A DNA stretch of 64,000 nt from an uncultured Bacteroidales bacterium (GCA_902779125.1 CACZAC010000002.1:86766-150765); one strand, 5' to 3'. Positions 18,371 to 28,465 are shown, numbered from the stretch's first letter. Notes: a model not told the origin generated them from the sequence alone. Numbers and translations: made by a program.

Positions 18371-19718
18371 TTTTAGCAGGTATTTCGGTTGGGTTTTCGG
18401 CATCAAGGCCCTCGATGACAAGGGTCTCTTCTACCTTGTTTTTCTTGTTTCCGTAGTTGGCGATGGTGCGGCTGACGCTCAACATCACGCCAAAGGCGAT
18501 ACTGATCACGAGAATCGACGTTCCACCCTTGGAAATGAGGGGCAACGGCTGACCCGAGACGGGGAACACGCCCACATTGATGGCCATGTGGAACAGGGCC
18601 TGGAATGTGATGAATGAAGCCATTCCGATGACCAGCAGCGAGGGCAGTACACGCTTGCTGCGACGCACAATCATGGCAGCACGACCCAGCAGCGACAAGT
18701 ACAGCAGCATGACAAACAATCCGCCAATGAAGAAGCCTAGCTCCTCGACGATAATCGAGTAGATGTAATCACTGAAGGCCAGCGGCAGGCGGCTGCACTC
18801 GCGTGACTTGCCAATGCCAACGCCTAACAGGCCTCCGTGAGCCTGGGCCATGCGGGAGAACATCTCCTGCTGGTTCTTGGTCGTGATGGGACGATACACC
18901 AGCGAATCGCGGTTCATCCATTCCCTGACACGACTGGACCAAGTGCTGGAACGGCCAAACTCTTCCTGGGAGGCGCCGTCACCAGCAGGTTGCTCATCGA
19001 TGAGCAGCCCGTTATCGGTCGATGCCACCTGCATCTCATTGAGGACTTCATCCTTCTTCTCATTGTTGTGCTTGATGATAACAAAGAAGCCGAACATGAT
19101 GCCAAAGACAATCATCAGGATGCCGATTTTCTTCAGTTTGGCACCGCCGATAAGCAGCATCGAACCGCTGATGGCAATGAGCAGCAGAGTGTTGGTCAGA
19201 CCGCTCTTAATCATCAACGCGCCATACACGCCGACGGCAACTGCTGCCACTATCAAACCCGTGTTGCTGATATCATGATTCTTTTGTGTTTTAGCGAAAA
19301 TATAGGACAGCAGGGTGACAATGGACAACTTGGCCAATTCGGCAGGTTGCAGCGTGAGGAAATGGGGTATAAGCGTCATTGCACGGCGGGCACCGTTGAT
19401 GGTCTCGCCGAAGAGCATCACATAAACCAGACTGAACACGGTGAAGACCGCCAATCCAGGCACCATGGCATAGAGGAACCTGGGTTTGTTGTAGTCCACA
19501 CGCTGGAGCAGAATCACACACGCCAAGCCAAGGCCCAAGAAGGCGCACTGCTTGATGACGGGCATGTAGATGCCCTGGGTGGCGATTTCACGGCTCGATG
19601 CGCTGTAACTCTCTACAATCGAGATGAGGAGCAGCATGATATAGATGCCCCAAATCCAAGGGTCACCGTATTTCTGTGACAATTCGTTGTATCTATTTAC
19701 TTTCTCGGTGGGTGACAT
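18357..19718 (-). CDS. ftsW: Septal peptidoglycan polymerase FtsW (SEDS family)
   Basis: 453 residues with about ten membrane segments. SEDS hallmarks include NGARRAMTLIPHFLTLQPAE, with the conserved Pro-Ala-Glu, and the C-terminal segment GVFPVSGQPLPLISKGGTSI. FtsW polymerises lipid II at the septum with its partner transpeptidase, here ftsI in the same operon. The large extracytoplasmic loop at about residues 220-290 includes an acidic, Ser-rich stretch (DEQPAGDGASQEEFGRSS) that looks longer than in model bacteria. It is placed between murD and murG, the standard order. Confidence 0.96.
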   Translation of the reverse strand: MSPTEKVNRYNELSQKYGDPWIWGIYIMLLLISIVESYSASSREIATQGIYMPVIKQCAFLGLGLACVILLQRVDYNKPRFLYAMVPGLAVFTVFSLVYVMLFGETINGARRAMTLIPHFLTLQPAELAKLSIVTLLSYIFAKTQKNHDISNTGLIVAAVAVGVYGALMIKSGLTNTLLLIAISGSMLLIGGAKLKKIGILMIVFGIMFGFFVIIKHNNEKKDEVLNEMQVASTDNGLLIDEQPAGDGASQEEFGRSSTWSSRVREWMNRDSLVYRPITTKNQQEMFSRMAQAHGGLLGVGIGKSRECSRLPLAFSDYIYSIIVEELGFFIGGLFVMLLYLSLLGRAAMIVRRSKRVLPSLLVIGMASFITFQALFHMAINVGVFPVSGQPLPLISKGGTSILVISIAFGVMLSVSRTIANYGNKKNKVEETLVIEGLDAENPTEIPAKNVWK

Positions 19719-19778
19719 AATAGTATAGTTCTCTTTACTGATAGTTAAATGGGGTTATAGTTTTCTTGCAAATTATCA

Positions 19779-21122
19779 TCAGCCTTTCATTTTCTTGACA
19801 CATTCCTTGAACTGGTTACCGCGGTCGGCCATGCCGTTAAACAGGTCGAAGCTGGCACAGCAGGGCGAGAGCAGTACGGTGTGACCCGATTGGGCAAGCT
19901 GGCGGCACTTTTCCATGCACTCAGGCATACTGGAAGCATCGGTCACCACAGGCACCTTGCCGTCAAAGAAGTCATGCAGCTTGGCATTGTCCACGCCCAG
20001 GCAGACAATGGCAGTCACCTTCTCCTTGACCAGAGGCTCAATCTGGCTGTAGTCATTGCCCTTATCGATGCCACCCAAGATGAGCACACACGGCTCATTG
20101 ACGCTCTCCAGGGCATACCAGCAAGCATCGACATTGGTTGCCTTGCTGTCGTTGATGTAGCGCACGCCGTCCACAGTATCAACATACTCCAGACGATGGG
20201 GCACTGCCTCGAAATCGGCCAACGCCTCACGGATAACGTCCTTGCGGATGTCGAACACCTGGGCCGACAGTCCTGCCGCCATGGTATTATAGACGTTGTG
20301 CAGGCCCTTGAGTGACAAGTTGTCTCGAGCAATGTCCCAACGGTCACCATCGACATTGAAATTGAGCACGCCCTCATGCACCCAAGCCGCATTGCTGTTG
20401 TCATCGTCGGCAGTGAAACTCAACAGCCTCGACTCGAGGTGATGCTGATGGAGTTGGGAAGCAATGATGGGGTCATTTTTCCAGAAGATGAATGAATCAT
20501 CACCGGTCTGGTTGCGGGTGATGCGGAACTTGGCAGCGGCATAGTTCTCCATCTTGTAATCATAGCGGTCCAGATGATCGGGCGTGATGTTGAGCAACAC
20601 GGCCACATTGGCCTTGAACTCATACATGTTGTCCAGCTGGAAACTGCTCAACTCGATGATATACACATCGTGATGCTCGGTAGCCACCTGCAAGGCCAAG
20701 CTGCGACCCACATTTCCGGCCAAGCCCACGTTCAAGCCGGCTTTCTTGAAGATATGATAGGTCAGCTTGGTGGTCGTGGTCTTGCCGTTGCTGCCAGTGA
20801 TGCACACCATCTTGGCGTCGGTATAGCGGCCTGCGAACTCAATCTCGCTCACGATGGGGATACCTTTCTCGATGACTTGGGCGACCATGGGTGCCGTGTC
20901 GGGGATGCCGGGGCTCTTGACAATCTCGTCGGCATTGAGGATTTTCTCAGGGGTGTGTCCGCCTTCCTCCCATGCGATGCCATACTTGTCAAGCAAGTCC
21001 TTATAGTCCTGCCCTATTTTGCCGGCATCACTCAGCCACACGTCCATGCCTTTAACCTTAGCAAGCACCGCAGCACCGGCACCGCTCTCGCCTCCGCCTA
21101 AAACTACTAATCGTTTAGTCAT
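19779..21122 (-). CDS. murD: UDP-MurNAc-L-alanine--D-glutamate ligase
   Basis: 447 residues. It has the N-terminal VVLGGGESGAGAAVLA substrate loop, the ATP loop TGSNGKTTTTK (about 109-119), NITPDHLDRY and INDSKATNVDA in the central domain, and the C-terminal ligase domain starting LILGGIDKGNDYS. It adds D-Glu to UDP-MurNAc-L-Ala in the cytoplasm. There is a 60-base gap before ftsW and a 27-base gap after mraY. Confidence 0.98.
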   Translation of the reverse strand: MTKRLVVLGGGESGAGAAVLAKVKGMDVWLSDAGKIGQDYKDLLDKYGIAWEEGGHTPEKILNADEIVKSPGIPDTAPMVAQVIEKGIPIVSEIEFAGRYTDAKMVCITGSNGKTTTTKLTYHIFKKAGLNVGLAGNVGRSLALQVATEHHDVYIIELSSFQLDNMYEFKANVAVLLNITPDHLDRYDYKMENYAAAKFRITRNQTGDDSFIFWKNDPIIASQLHQHHLESRLLSFTADDDNSNAAWVHEGVLNFNVDGDRWDIARDNLSLKGLHNVYNTMAAGLSAQVFDIRKDVIREALADFEAVPHRLEYVDTVDGVRYINDSKATNVDACWYALESVNEPCVLILGGIDKGNDYSQIEPLVKEKVTAIVCLGVDNAKLHDFFDGKVPVVTDASSMPECMEKCRQLAQSGHTVLLSPCCASFDLFNGMADRGNQFKECVKKMKG

Positions 21123-21149
21123 ATCGTTATTTACCTTTTATTCTTGAGT

Positions 21150-22409
21150 TTAACGTATTTTAAGCGTCACAAATGTCAATGCCGCCAACAGAATGCTCAC
21201 CAGGAAGAAGCGCATCACAATCTTGGCCTCGGGGATGCGATGGTCGGGCGTCTTAATCTTATAGTCCCAGGTAATCTTGGCGGGGTCGGCAGTGAAATGA
21301 TGATGCAAGGGCGTCATCTTAAACAGGCGCATATTCTTCCCCTTATGACGCTTGACATACCATACCTGCATGATAACCGACAATTCCTCGATGAGGAAGA
21401 TACCGCACAGCAGGGGAATGAGCCACTCCTTGCGGATGAGCACGGCAAACACCGCGATGATGCCACCCAGACACAGACTGCCCGTATCACCCATGAACAC
21501 CTGGGCCGGGAACGAATTGTACCACAGGAAGCCGATGGTTGCTCCGATAAATGCCGCGGCATATACTACCAGTTCACTGCTATCCGGGATGTACATGATA
21601 TTCAGGTAGGACGAATAGATGACGTTACCACCCAGATAGCACATGATGGCTAGGGCAACTCCGATGATAGCCGACGTACCGGTAGCCAGACCGTCCACAC
21701 CGTCGGTCAAGTTAGCACCATTGCTCACAGCAGTGATGACAAAGATGGTCATCAGGATGAACAGAATCCAACCGCCAGCCTGCTTGTATTTGCCCATCCA
21801 GCCCGTGAAGTAAGCGTAGTCAAAGTTGTGGTTCTTAACAAAGGGCAAAGTAGTCTTAGTGGCCTTTACAGCCTGTGACTTGTGGATTTCCACCAGTTCG
21901 GGCGTCTCGTTTCGGTTAGTGACATGCACTTGCTCGTTCATTACGATGGCGGGACTCAGATACATGGTGAGGCCCACAATCAGTCCCAGACCCACCTGAC
22001 CGACAATCTTGAATTTGCCTTTCAGACCTTCCTTGTTGTGATGGAAGACCTTGATGTAGTCATCGGCAAAACCCAGAGCGCCGCACCACAGGGTAGAGAC
22101 AATCATGAGCAGCATATAGATGTTGTTCAGCTTACCCAACAGGAGGATAGGCACCAGAATCGAGATGATAATGATGAGACCTCCCATAGTGGGCGTACCC
22201 TGCTTGGCGGAATTGCCGCCCAGTTTTTCTTCGCGTTCCTTGTCACACATCTGGCGCTCCTTGAGCTTGAAGATGATGCGACGGCCGATGACTATGCCGA
22301 TAAACAGCGACAGGATGAACGCGAATCCTGACCTGAACGTAATGTACTCGAACAGTCGTGCACCTGGCACATGATACTGCTGGAGGAAGTGGAAAAGATG
22401 GTATAACAT
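21150..22409 (-). CDS. mraY: Phospho-MurNAc-pentapeptide transferase MraY
   Basis: 419 residues, polytopic. Signature segments are KQGTPTMGGL, LTDGVDGLATG, FMGDTGSLCLGG and the TPLHHHFTADP histidine motif. It transfers phospho-MurNAc-pentapeptide to undecaprenyl phosphate, producing lipid I. An insertion of about 60 residues between membrane segments (around residues 150-205, containing NRNETPELVEIHKSQAVKAT) makes it longer than the roughly 360 residues of E. coli; long MraY forms are common in Bacteroidota. Confidence 0.97.
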   Translation of the reverse strand: MLYHLFHFLQQYHVPGARLFEYITFRSGFAFILSLFIGIVIGRRIIFKLKERQMCDKEREEKLGGNSAKQGTPTMGGLIIIISILVPILLLGKLNNIYMLLMIVSTLWCGALGFADDYIKVFHHNKEGLKGKFKIVGQVGLGLIVGLTMYLSPAIVMNEQVHVTNRNETPELVEIHKSQAVKATKTTLPFVKNHNFDYAYFTGWMGKYKQAGGWILFILMTIFVITAVSNGANLTDGVDGLATGTSAIIGVALAIMCYLGGNVIYSSYLNIMYIPDSSELVVYAAAFIGATIGFLWYNSFPAQVFMGDTGSLCLGGIIAVFAVLIRKEWLIPLLCGIFLIEELSVIMQVWYVKRHKGKNMRLFKMTPLHHHFTADPAKITWDYKIKTPDHRIPEAKIVMRFFLVSILLAALTFVTLKIR

Positions 22410-22441
22410 AACCTGTAACTTGTTAAGTTATTAATAATCAG

Positions 22442-23902
22442 TTATTTTTCTATCGAGAACACCTCAGCAATCTGCTCACGGTCATCAAAATGATGTTTCA
22501 CGTGGTTGATTTCCTGATAATCCTCGTGACCCTTGCCCGCTACAAGCACTACATCACCGGGCTGAGCCAGTTGGCAAGCGGTACGGATGGCCTGACGCCT
22601 GTCGGTGATGATAAGCGTGCGGGGACGTGCATCCTCGGGCAGACCGGTCTCCATCTCGCGCAGGATGGCGTCGGGATCCTCGGTGCGGGGGTTATCGCTG
22701 GTAAGCACCACACGGTCACTGCGCACGGCTGCTTCACGGGCCATGATGGGACGCTTGCCACGGTCACGGTCACCGCCACAACCACACACGGTGATGATGT
22801 TGCCACTGGTGCCCACCACCTCGCGGATGGTATCGAGCACGTTGACCAGAGCATCGGGGGTGTGGGCATAGTCCACGATAGCGGTATAGCCACGGGGAGA
22901 GCGCATCGTCTGGAAACGACCGGCTACCGGTTCGAGCAGGCTCATCTTCACAAGCACTTCCTGCAGGTCAAAGCCGAGCAACAGCGAGGCGCCATAGACC
23001 GACAGCAGATTATAGGCATTGAAACGGCCTGTAAACAGCACCTCCACCTGATTGCCGTTCAGTTCCAGGGTTGTACCGTCAAGGCGTGACTCCACGATGC
23101 GGCCCTTATAATCTGTGAGGGTGCGCAGGGAGTAGCGGTACTTGTCGGCACGGGTGTTCTGCAACATCACTTCACCCACCTTGTCATCGGCATTGACCAG
23201 GGCAAAGGCGCCGGCGGGCAATGCGTCAAAGAACATCTTCTTGGCAGCGATATAATTGTCCACTGTCTTGTGGAAATCCATGTGATCACGGGTGAGGTTG
23301 GTGAAAATGGCTCCAGCAAAGGTGATGCCCTCGATGCGGCGCTGAACACACGCATGCGAGCTCACCTCCATGAAGGCATACTCACAACCCGCCTCGACCA
23401 TCTCGTGCAACAGCCGGTTAAGGGTCAGATGGTCCGGGGTCGTCTGTTTGGCCTCCACTGCCTCTTTGTCAACGATATTCCTGACAGTGGACATCAGTCC
23501 GGCCTTGTGGCCCAAGAGTTGTGCCATCTCATAGAGCAGCGTGGCCGTCGTTGTCTTGCCGTTGGTACCCGTTACTCCCACCAGGCGCAGTGAGCGCGAG
23601 GGATGGTCAAACCACTCGTCGGCAAGATGAGCCAGGGCGATGATGGCGTCATCAACCTGGATATAGGTAACCTTGTCGCTTAACGTCTCGGGCAGGTCTT
23701 CACACACGATGGCAGCGGCACCGGCAGCCACCACATCGGGGATGAAACGGTGGGAGTCCACCGCAACGCCTTTCACGGCGACAAACATCACACCAGGCGC
23801 TGCCTTGCGGGAGTCGTTAATCAGGTCAGTTATTTCGATATTGGTGTCACCAACCACCTTCAGTGGCTTGATAGACGTGAGCAATTGTGACAGATTCTTC
23901 AT
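22442..23902 (-). CDS. murE: UDP-MurNAc-tripeptide synthetase (meso-DAP type)
   Basis: 486 residues. The ATP loop GVTGTNGKTTTATL starts at about residue 109 and the carbamylated-lysine region is intact. SDNPRTEDP at about residue 404 holds the DNPR motif known to select meso-diaminopimelate, so the peptidoglycan is predicted to be of the meso-DAP type. It follows ftsI by 15 bases and precedes mraY by 32. Confidence 0.98.
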   Translation of the reverse strand: MKNLSQLLTSIKPLKVVGDTNIEITDLINDSRKAAPGVMFVAVKGVAVDSHRFIPDVVAAGAAAIVCEDLPETLSDKVTYIQVDDAIIALAHLADEWFDHPSRSLRLVGVTGTNGKTTTATLLYEMAQLLGHKAGLMSTVRNIVDKEAVEAKQTTPDHLTLNRLLHEMVEAGCEYAFMEVSSHACVQRRIEGITFAGAIFTNLTRDHMDFHKTVDNYIAAKKMFFDALPAGAFALVNADDKVGEVMLQNTRADKYRYSLRTLTDYKGRIVESRLDGTTLELNGNQVEVLFTGRFNAYNLLSVYGASLLLGFDLQEVLVKMSLLEPVAGRFQTMRSPRGYTAIVDYAHTPDALVNVLDTIREVVGTSGNIITVCGCGGDRDRGKRPIMAREAAVRSDRVVLTSDNPRTEDPDAILREMETGLPEDARPRTLIITDRRQAIRTACQLAQPGDVVLVAGKGHEDYQEINHVKHHFDDREQIAEVFSIEK

Positions 23903-23917
23903 GATTTATCATTAGTT

Positions 23918-26047
23918 TTAGGAATTCTTTAATCTTAAATTAACACGTTGGCCTCGGGAATAGGCCGAGCCTGCAACGGGATTCTGACTGGTCACCATAC
24001 CCGAACCCGTGAAGTTCACGATAAGCCCGGCACTCTCCAGCACATTGATGGCATCGCGTACGTTCAGGCCGATGACATTGGGAACACCCTTCTCGACCTT
24101 GGACGGACTGGCATAACGATGCGTGGACTTGATGTTGAAAGCACGCTGGATATAGTTCACCGCATTCTTGTTCTTAGTGGCAAACAGCGTGGGATAGGCC
24201 TTGGCTCCGGCTTTGGGCTTTTCCAGAGCGAAGTCAGGCTCATTGCCCAACAGGCCGCGGGCATACATCTTGCGGGCGATGTTCCTCATGACCATGCCGC
24301 TGCAAGCACCGGCGCCACGGTCGGCACCCAACATGAGCACGATGCAGGAGTACTTGGGCTTCTCAAAGGGGAAGAAGCCACAGAAAGCCAAGCGCTTCTG
24401 CGTACCGTACTGTCCCTTGGCATTGATGTAGGCGGTACCCGTTTTTCCGGCAATCTTCACCACCGAGTCCCTCACCCAATGGCGGGCAGTTCCATGAGAG
24501 CCCCACACCACGTCGTAGAGCATGGTGCGCAACTTGCGCGCATTCTCGGGAGAGCACACCTGGTCGCGGATGTAGGTCACGGGAATGATGGAATCGGGTT
24601 CTCCGTCACGCGAGAGTTTCTTGAACAGGTGGGGCCGAACAAACTTACCGTCATTGGCGATGGCGTTGTACATGGCCAGCGTGTACAATGGGGGAATCGT
24701 TGTTGCATATCCGTAGGCCTGACGCGTGAGCGACAGTTTATCCCAGTTCTTGTTTCCCAACTTGGGGTAGTTGGGCGGTGTCTCGCCGGCGATACCCGAG
24801 TGGAAAGGCTCAAAGAAGCCCATCTGCTCCAGACGCTGGCGGAAACCGCCAGGATTCTGGCCATAATCCTTCACGATGAGTTTGGCCATACCGATGTTGG
24901 ATGACGTCTCAATGATTTCGCGAGGGGTACGCGTGGCAGCACCGTGGGGGCGGTCACTGATGTTGCGTCCGGCATACATCCAGTCCGAGCCTGTTTGAAT
25001 CGGTGCATTGATGTCAGTGACGATGCCATCCTCGAGAGCCACCATCATTGAGATGGTCTTGACCACCGAACCCGGCTCGTAGGCCAGCACCGCGTGGTTG
25101 CGGCCCTCGACATACAGACCGGACTCCTCATCGAGCTCCAGGTTGCTGATGGCTTTGATTTCACCAGTCGCCACCTCCATGAGCACACAGGTGCCCCACT
25201 TGGCTCCGCTCTCGATGCACATGTTATTGAGCTCGTTCTCCACGATGTCCTGCAATTGCACATTGATGGTCGTGGTGATGTCATAACCCTTGACGGCAGG
25301 CACGCTCTCGGCCTTGATGATGCTGTTGGTGAGCTGCAGGCTCTGGGCTATGCCAGGCTTGCCGTAAAGCAGCGAGTCGAGCGCCATCTCAAGACCCGAA
25401 CGGCCGTGTTCGCTGGAACTGAGGGAGTCCTGACCCACGCTGCCGATGCTTCGTCCCGCCATGTTGCCATAGGGCTTGATGCGGCGGTTATGCTTCTCGG
25501 TCACCAGACCGTTTTTGTTTTTGGCTAGGCACAGGAACGGGAACTGGCGTATGCGCTTGTACTCATTGTGGGTGAGCATACGGGGGAACAACTTGTAAGC
25601 ACGATTCTTGCGCCCTTTCTTCCCGGTGGAATCGGTCTTCTCGGCAGCGTCAAGAATATTCTTGCGGTCCTCAAGGATTTTTTTCTTCCACTGCTGGGCG
25701 GTCATCGAGTTGTCAAATTTGGCAAGGCTGTCGCACAGGGGGCCGATTTCCTTCATCAGGGTAGAGTCCTTGATGCCCTCGGTGAACCAGTCAATGCGCA
25801 CCACATAGAACTGCAGGTTGGCGGCAAGCACCGATCCGTCATCGGCAAGCAACTGGCCACGTTCGGGTTCAATGGGCACGTTCTTCATCAGCACCTCGTC
25901 AGCCTTCTTGTTCCACAAGGTGGCTTGAACGGCGGTTGTCTTGAACAGATTCCAGCAAATCATTGCCGAGAAAGCAAGCATGCAACCCACCACGATGGCA
26001 TAACGCACAAGGATATGTCTCTTGTTGGTATGTTGTTTCATTGTCAT
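23918..26047 (-). CDS. ftsI: Septal penicillin-binding protein (FtsI/PBP2b type) with PASTA domain
   Basis: 709 residues. One N-terminal membrane segment (about 12-34), a pedestal domain beginning PIEPERGQLLADDGSVLA, and a transpeptidase domain with SVVK (active Ser near 326), SSN (near 381) and KTGTA (near 533). A single PASTA domain (VPNVIGLNVRDAINVLESAG) closes the protein, as in Bacteroidota and Firmicutes division PBPs. It cross-links septal peptidoglycan with FtsW. Two ATGs 6 bases apart (26047 and 26041) are both possible starts. Confidence 0.96.
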   Translation of the reverse strand: MTMKQHTNKRHILVRYAIVVGCMLAFSAMICWNLFKTTAVQATLWNKKADEVLMKNVPIEPERGQLLADDGSVLAANLQFYVVRIDWFTEGIKDSTLMKEIGPLCDSLAKFDNSMTAQQWKKKILEDRKNILDAAEKTDSTGKKGRKNRAYKLFPRMLTHNEYKRIRQFPFLCLAKNKNGLVTEKHNRRIKPYGNMAGRSIGSVGQDSLSSSEHGRSGLEMALDSLLYGKPGIAQSLQLTNSIIKAESVPAVKGYDITTTINVQLQDIVENELNNMCIESGAKWGTCVLMEVATGEIKAISNLELDEESGLYVEGRNHAVLAYEPGSVVKTISMMVALEDGIVTDINAPIQTGSDWMYAGRNISDRPHGAATRTPREIIETSSNIGMAKLIVKDYGQNPGGFRQRLEQMGFFEPFHSGIAGETPPNYPKLGNKNWDKLSLTRQAYGYATTIPPLYTLAMYNAIANDGKFVRPHLFKKLSRDGEPDSIIPVTYIRDQVCSPENARKLRTMLYDVVWGSHGTARHWVRDSVVKIAGKTGTAYINAKGQYGTQKRLAFCGFFPFEKPKYSCIVLMLGADRGAGACSGMVMRNIARKMYARGLLGNEPDFALEKPKAGAKAYPTLFATKNKNAVNYIQRAFNIKSTHRYASPSKVEKGVPNVIGLNVRDAINVLESAGLIVNFTGSGMVTSQNPVAGSAYSRGQRVNLRLKNS

Positions 26048-26081
26048 GACTAGGGGAATTTTTCTGATTGAGGTAAATGAA

Positions 26082-26432
26082 TTAGTTCTCTGAAGTCAAC
26101 TGGTAAGGGGGCTCCATCGGAGCACACAAGTCGATGTGCCTCTCACGCATCAGCTTGGTCATTTCGCTCTCGAGAATCATCGAGTTGTACTTGGCACTCG
26201 AGTTAACCAGGTCGGTCTGGGCATCGGCCAACTCAGTCTTTAACGTAATCAGTTCCTGAACGCCGCTCTGATACATAAACTTGTTGGCGATGTAGGCCAG
26301 CGCCATCAGTACCACAAAAACGATGTACTTGGCGTTGCGCTTGAAGAAATCAAGCGATATGAAACGGCCTTGGAAGAAGTCCTTACCAGCCTTCTTCCTC
26401 TGAGATGACATACTGTTTTTCTTTTCGCTCAT
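26082..26432 (-). CDS. ftsL: FtsL-like division protein
   Basis: 116 residues: a basic cytoplasmic N-terminus, one membrane segment at about 36-50 (YIVFVVLMALAYIAN), then a short coiled-coil-like stretch (LITLKTELADAQTDLVNSSAKY). Size, topology and position between rsmH and ftsI fit FtsL, which works with FtsQ and FtsB to activate FtsWI. The sequence itself is weakly conserved, so the call rests mainly on context. An internal Met at residue 8 is an alternative start. Confidence 0.85.
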   Translation of the reverse strand: MSEKKNSMSSQRKKAGKDFFQGRFISLDFFKRNAKYIVFVVLMALAYIANKFMYQSGVQELITLKTELADAQTDLVNSSAKYNSMILESEMTKLMRERHIDLCAPMEPPYQLTSEN

Positions 26433-26476
26433 CTTGTTGTAATGCTTTAATAGTTAATCTGTTGGGGTTAATATTG

Positions 26477-27403
26477 TTATTTCATACTATGGGCTGTGGG
26501 TGTGGCAATCAGCTCGGCAACACGCAACTTGGCGCTGCGGGAACGGGGGTTACGCGCAATTTCGTCGGCACTGGGTACCACCACTTTGCCTGTGATGACA
26601 CGCCATGGTGTAGCCACGCGGCCAAAGAAGTCCTTCTCCTGCTTGCCCTCAACATTGCCGGTGCGCATAAAGTTCTTCACCAAGCGGTCCTCCAGGGAGT
26701 GATAGGTGATGATGGCAAGTCGGCCGCCCGGGTTGAGTACCTGGAGCGACTGGTCGAGCAGTTTGCGCAGGACATCCAGCTCGCCGTTCACCTCGATGCG
26801 CAAAGCCTGAAAAACCATCGACAGTTCTTTTTTCTCCTGCGCCGGTTTCAACAATGGCCTCACGGCATTCACCAAATCGCCTGTAGTGGACAGCGGACGC
26901 GCTTTGACAATCGCGGCTGCCAAGCGGCGGGACTGGCGCAATTCACCGTACAGGTATAGCACATCGGCAAGGCGCTCCTCACTGTAGCTGTTGACCAACT
27001 CGCGAGCGGTGAAAACGGCACTGCGGTTCATGCGCATGTCCAACGGTGCATCGGCACGGAACGTGAAACCACGGTCCACGTCGTCAAAATGATGGAACGA
27101 CACACCCAAGTCGGCAAGAATACCGTCAACACCATCCACGCCATAATAGCGCATAAAGTTGCTGAGGTAGGCAAAATTCCCGTGAACAAACGTGAATCGT
27201 TCATCCTGCAAACGGTTTTGGAATGCGTCAATATCCTGGTCCATACCCAGAAGATGACCCTCTGGGCCCAGTCGGTCCAGGATAGCACGACTATGGCCGC
27301 CGCCACCAAAGGTGGTGTCAACATAGGTGCCTGCAGACTTTATCGCAAGCCCGTCGATAGTCTCCTGCAGGAGCGCAGGTACGTGATACACAGGTTGTTC
27401 CAT
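26477..27403 (-). CDS. rsmH: 16S rRNA m4C1402 methyltransferase
   Basis: 308 residues, normal length. The SAM-binding region YVDTTFGGGGHSRAIL lies at about 27-42, DLGVSFHHFDDVDRGF follows, and the C-terminal IITYHSLEDRLVKNFMR is the family signature. It N4-methylates C1402 in the decoding centre of the small ribosomal subunit. It is the first gene of the division operon here; mraZ, which usually precedes it, is missing. Confidence 0.97.
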   Translation of the reverse strand: MEQPVYHVPALLQETIDGLAIKSAGTYVDTTFGGGGHSRAILDRLGPEGHLLGMDQDIDAFQNRLQDERFTFVHGNFAYLSNFMRYYGVDGVDGILADLGVSFHHFDDVDRGFTFRADAPLDMRMNRSAVFTARELVNSYSEERLADVLYLYGELRQSRRLAAAIVKARPLSTTGDLVNAVRPLLKPAQEKKELSMVFQALRIEVNGELDVLRKLLDQSLQVLNPGGRLAIITYHSLEDRLVKNFMRTGNVEGKQEKDFFGRVATPWRVITGKVVVPSADEIARNPRSRSAKLRVAELIATPTAHSMK

Positions 27404-27837
27404 AACTTTGACTTTGCCGTTGCGTGTGTTATTTACCCATTATTTTTTTGGGACTTCAAAAGTACAACTTTTTTTTGAATAATTTACAATTTCAAACCTA
27501 AAATTTACAATCAAAAAAATATTTTTTATTAACAACCACTGTTAATAACTTTATGATATCTGATTTACAGATACTTAAAATAACTTGTCAAAAATTTACA
27601 AGTGCAAAATAACTGATTCTGTTTTCTATATGAAAGATTTTTACCTATACTAATCAAAATTACATGACCCTTCACTTTAAATGGCGTGCCCATACCGCAC
27701 ACTCAATGAGTTTAAATTTCTATATGACAATCAGTTAACCAAAAACTAGTAAAAAAAACAAAAAAATTATTACTGAAACCTATAGCAACATGAAAAAAAA
27801 TATCTACATTTGCAATTGATAAGAAAAATTTGATTTC
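27404..27837. promoter_or_regulatory. AT-rich divergent regulatory region (rsmH / lrp)
   Basis: There is no gene in these 434 bases. For the minus strand, a -7 element TACTTTTG lies at 27464-27457, with TTG at 27489-27487 (22-base spacer), driving the division operon. For the plus strand, TACATTTG (27805-27812) lies upstream of the regulator gene. Two short dyads stand out: TTAACA-N5-TGTTAA (27529-27545) and ATCTG-N5-CAGAT (27558-27572). They could be operators, and the divergent Lrp-type regulator is an obvious candidate to bind them; that is inference. Confidence 0.5.
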
Positions 27838-28302
27838 ATGGAAAAAATTGATACACTTGACAAGAGAATTCTGGAAATTGTAATGAATAACGCGCGCATT
27901 CCTAGCAAAGATGTTGCTCAAGTTTGTGGCGTGTCTCGAGCTGCCGTTCATCAACGTATCCAGCGTCTCATCGACGATGGTGTCATCACCGGTTCAGGAT
28001 ACAACGTGAACCCAAAACTGTTAGGATACTCCACCTGCACGTTCATCGGACTGACGCTTGAACGTGGTTCCATGTACCGCACGGTTGTTCCCGAACTCCT
28101 GAAAATCAAGGAAGTCGTGGAGTGCCACTTCACCACCGGCCACTACACGATGATGATTAAAGTCTATGCTCGTGACAACGAGCACCTGATGTCGCTGGTC
28201 AACGACCGCATCCAGCACATCGAGGGTGTAGCAGCAACCGAGACTCTCATCTCTCTGGAGCAGAGCATCAGCCGCACCCTTCCCATCTACTACGACGACT
28301 AA
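27838..28302 (+). CDS. Lrp/AsnC family transcriptional regulator
   Basis: 154 residues. Residues 5-50 are an AsnC-type winged helix (LDKRILEIVMNNARIPSKDV, then SRAAVHQRIQRL) and residues 65-150 a RAM/AsnC_trans_reg domain (ECHFTTGHYTMMIKVYARD). Family members form octamers and respond to amino acids. It is divergent from the division operon and shares its 434-base upstream region. The target is unknown; autoregulation through the dyads in that region is possible. Confidence 0.93.
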   Translation: MEKIDTLDKRILEIVMNNARIPSKDVAQVCGVSRAAVHQRIQRLIDDGVITGSGYNVNPKLLGYSTCTFIGLTLERGSMYRTVVPELLKIKEVVECHFTTGHYTMMIKVYARDNEHLMSLVNDRIQHIEGVAATETLISLEQSISRTLPIYYDD

Positions 28303-28402
28303 ACTGAACCTAAATCAGCCTTTTACACGCTCGGCTACGGCTTGAAGTGTGCAATTAAACCTCTTATCTCATTTTTTAAGCACAGAATCTGTTTTTTATT
28401 TG

Positions 28403-28410
28403 TACCTTTG
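28403..28410 (+). promoter_or_regulatory. Promoter -7 element of manC
   Basis: TACCTTTG followed by C matches the Bacteroidota -7 consensus, 55 bases before the manC ATG. No good TTG is found 19-20 bases upstream, so the call rests on the -7 element. Confidence 0.4.
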
Positions 28411-28465
28411 CGACAAATAATAATCCATTGTGTGAAATTGCAATACAAACGACAGACAATCAATT

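Noticed and set aside
27712-27954. 80-codon minus-strand frame across the lrp start
   Set aside because: Antisense to the promoter and start of the Lrp-type gene and of AT-rich composition.
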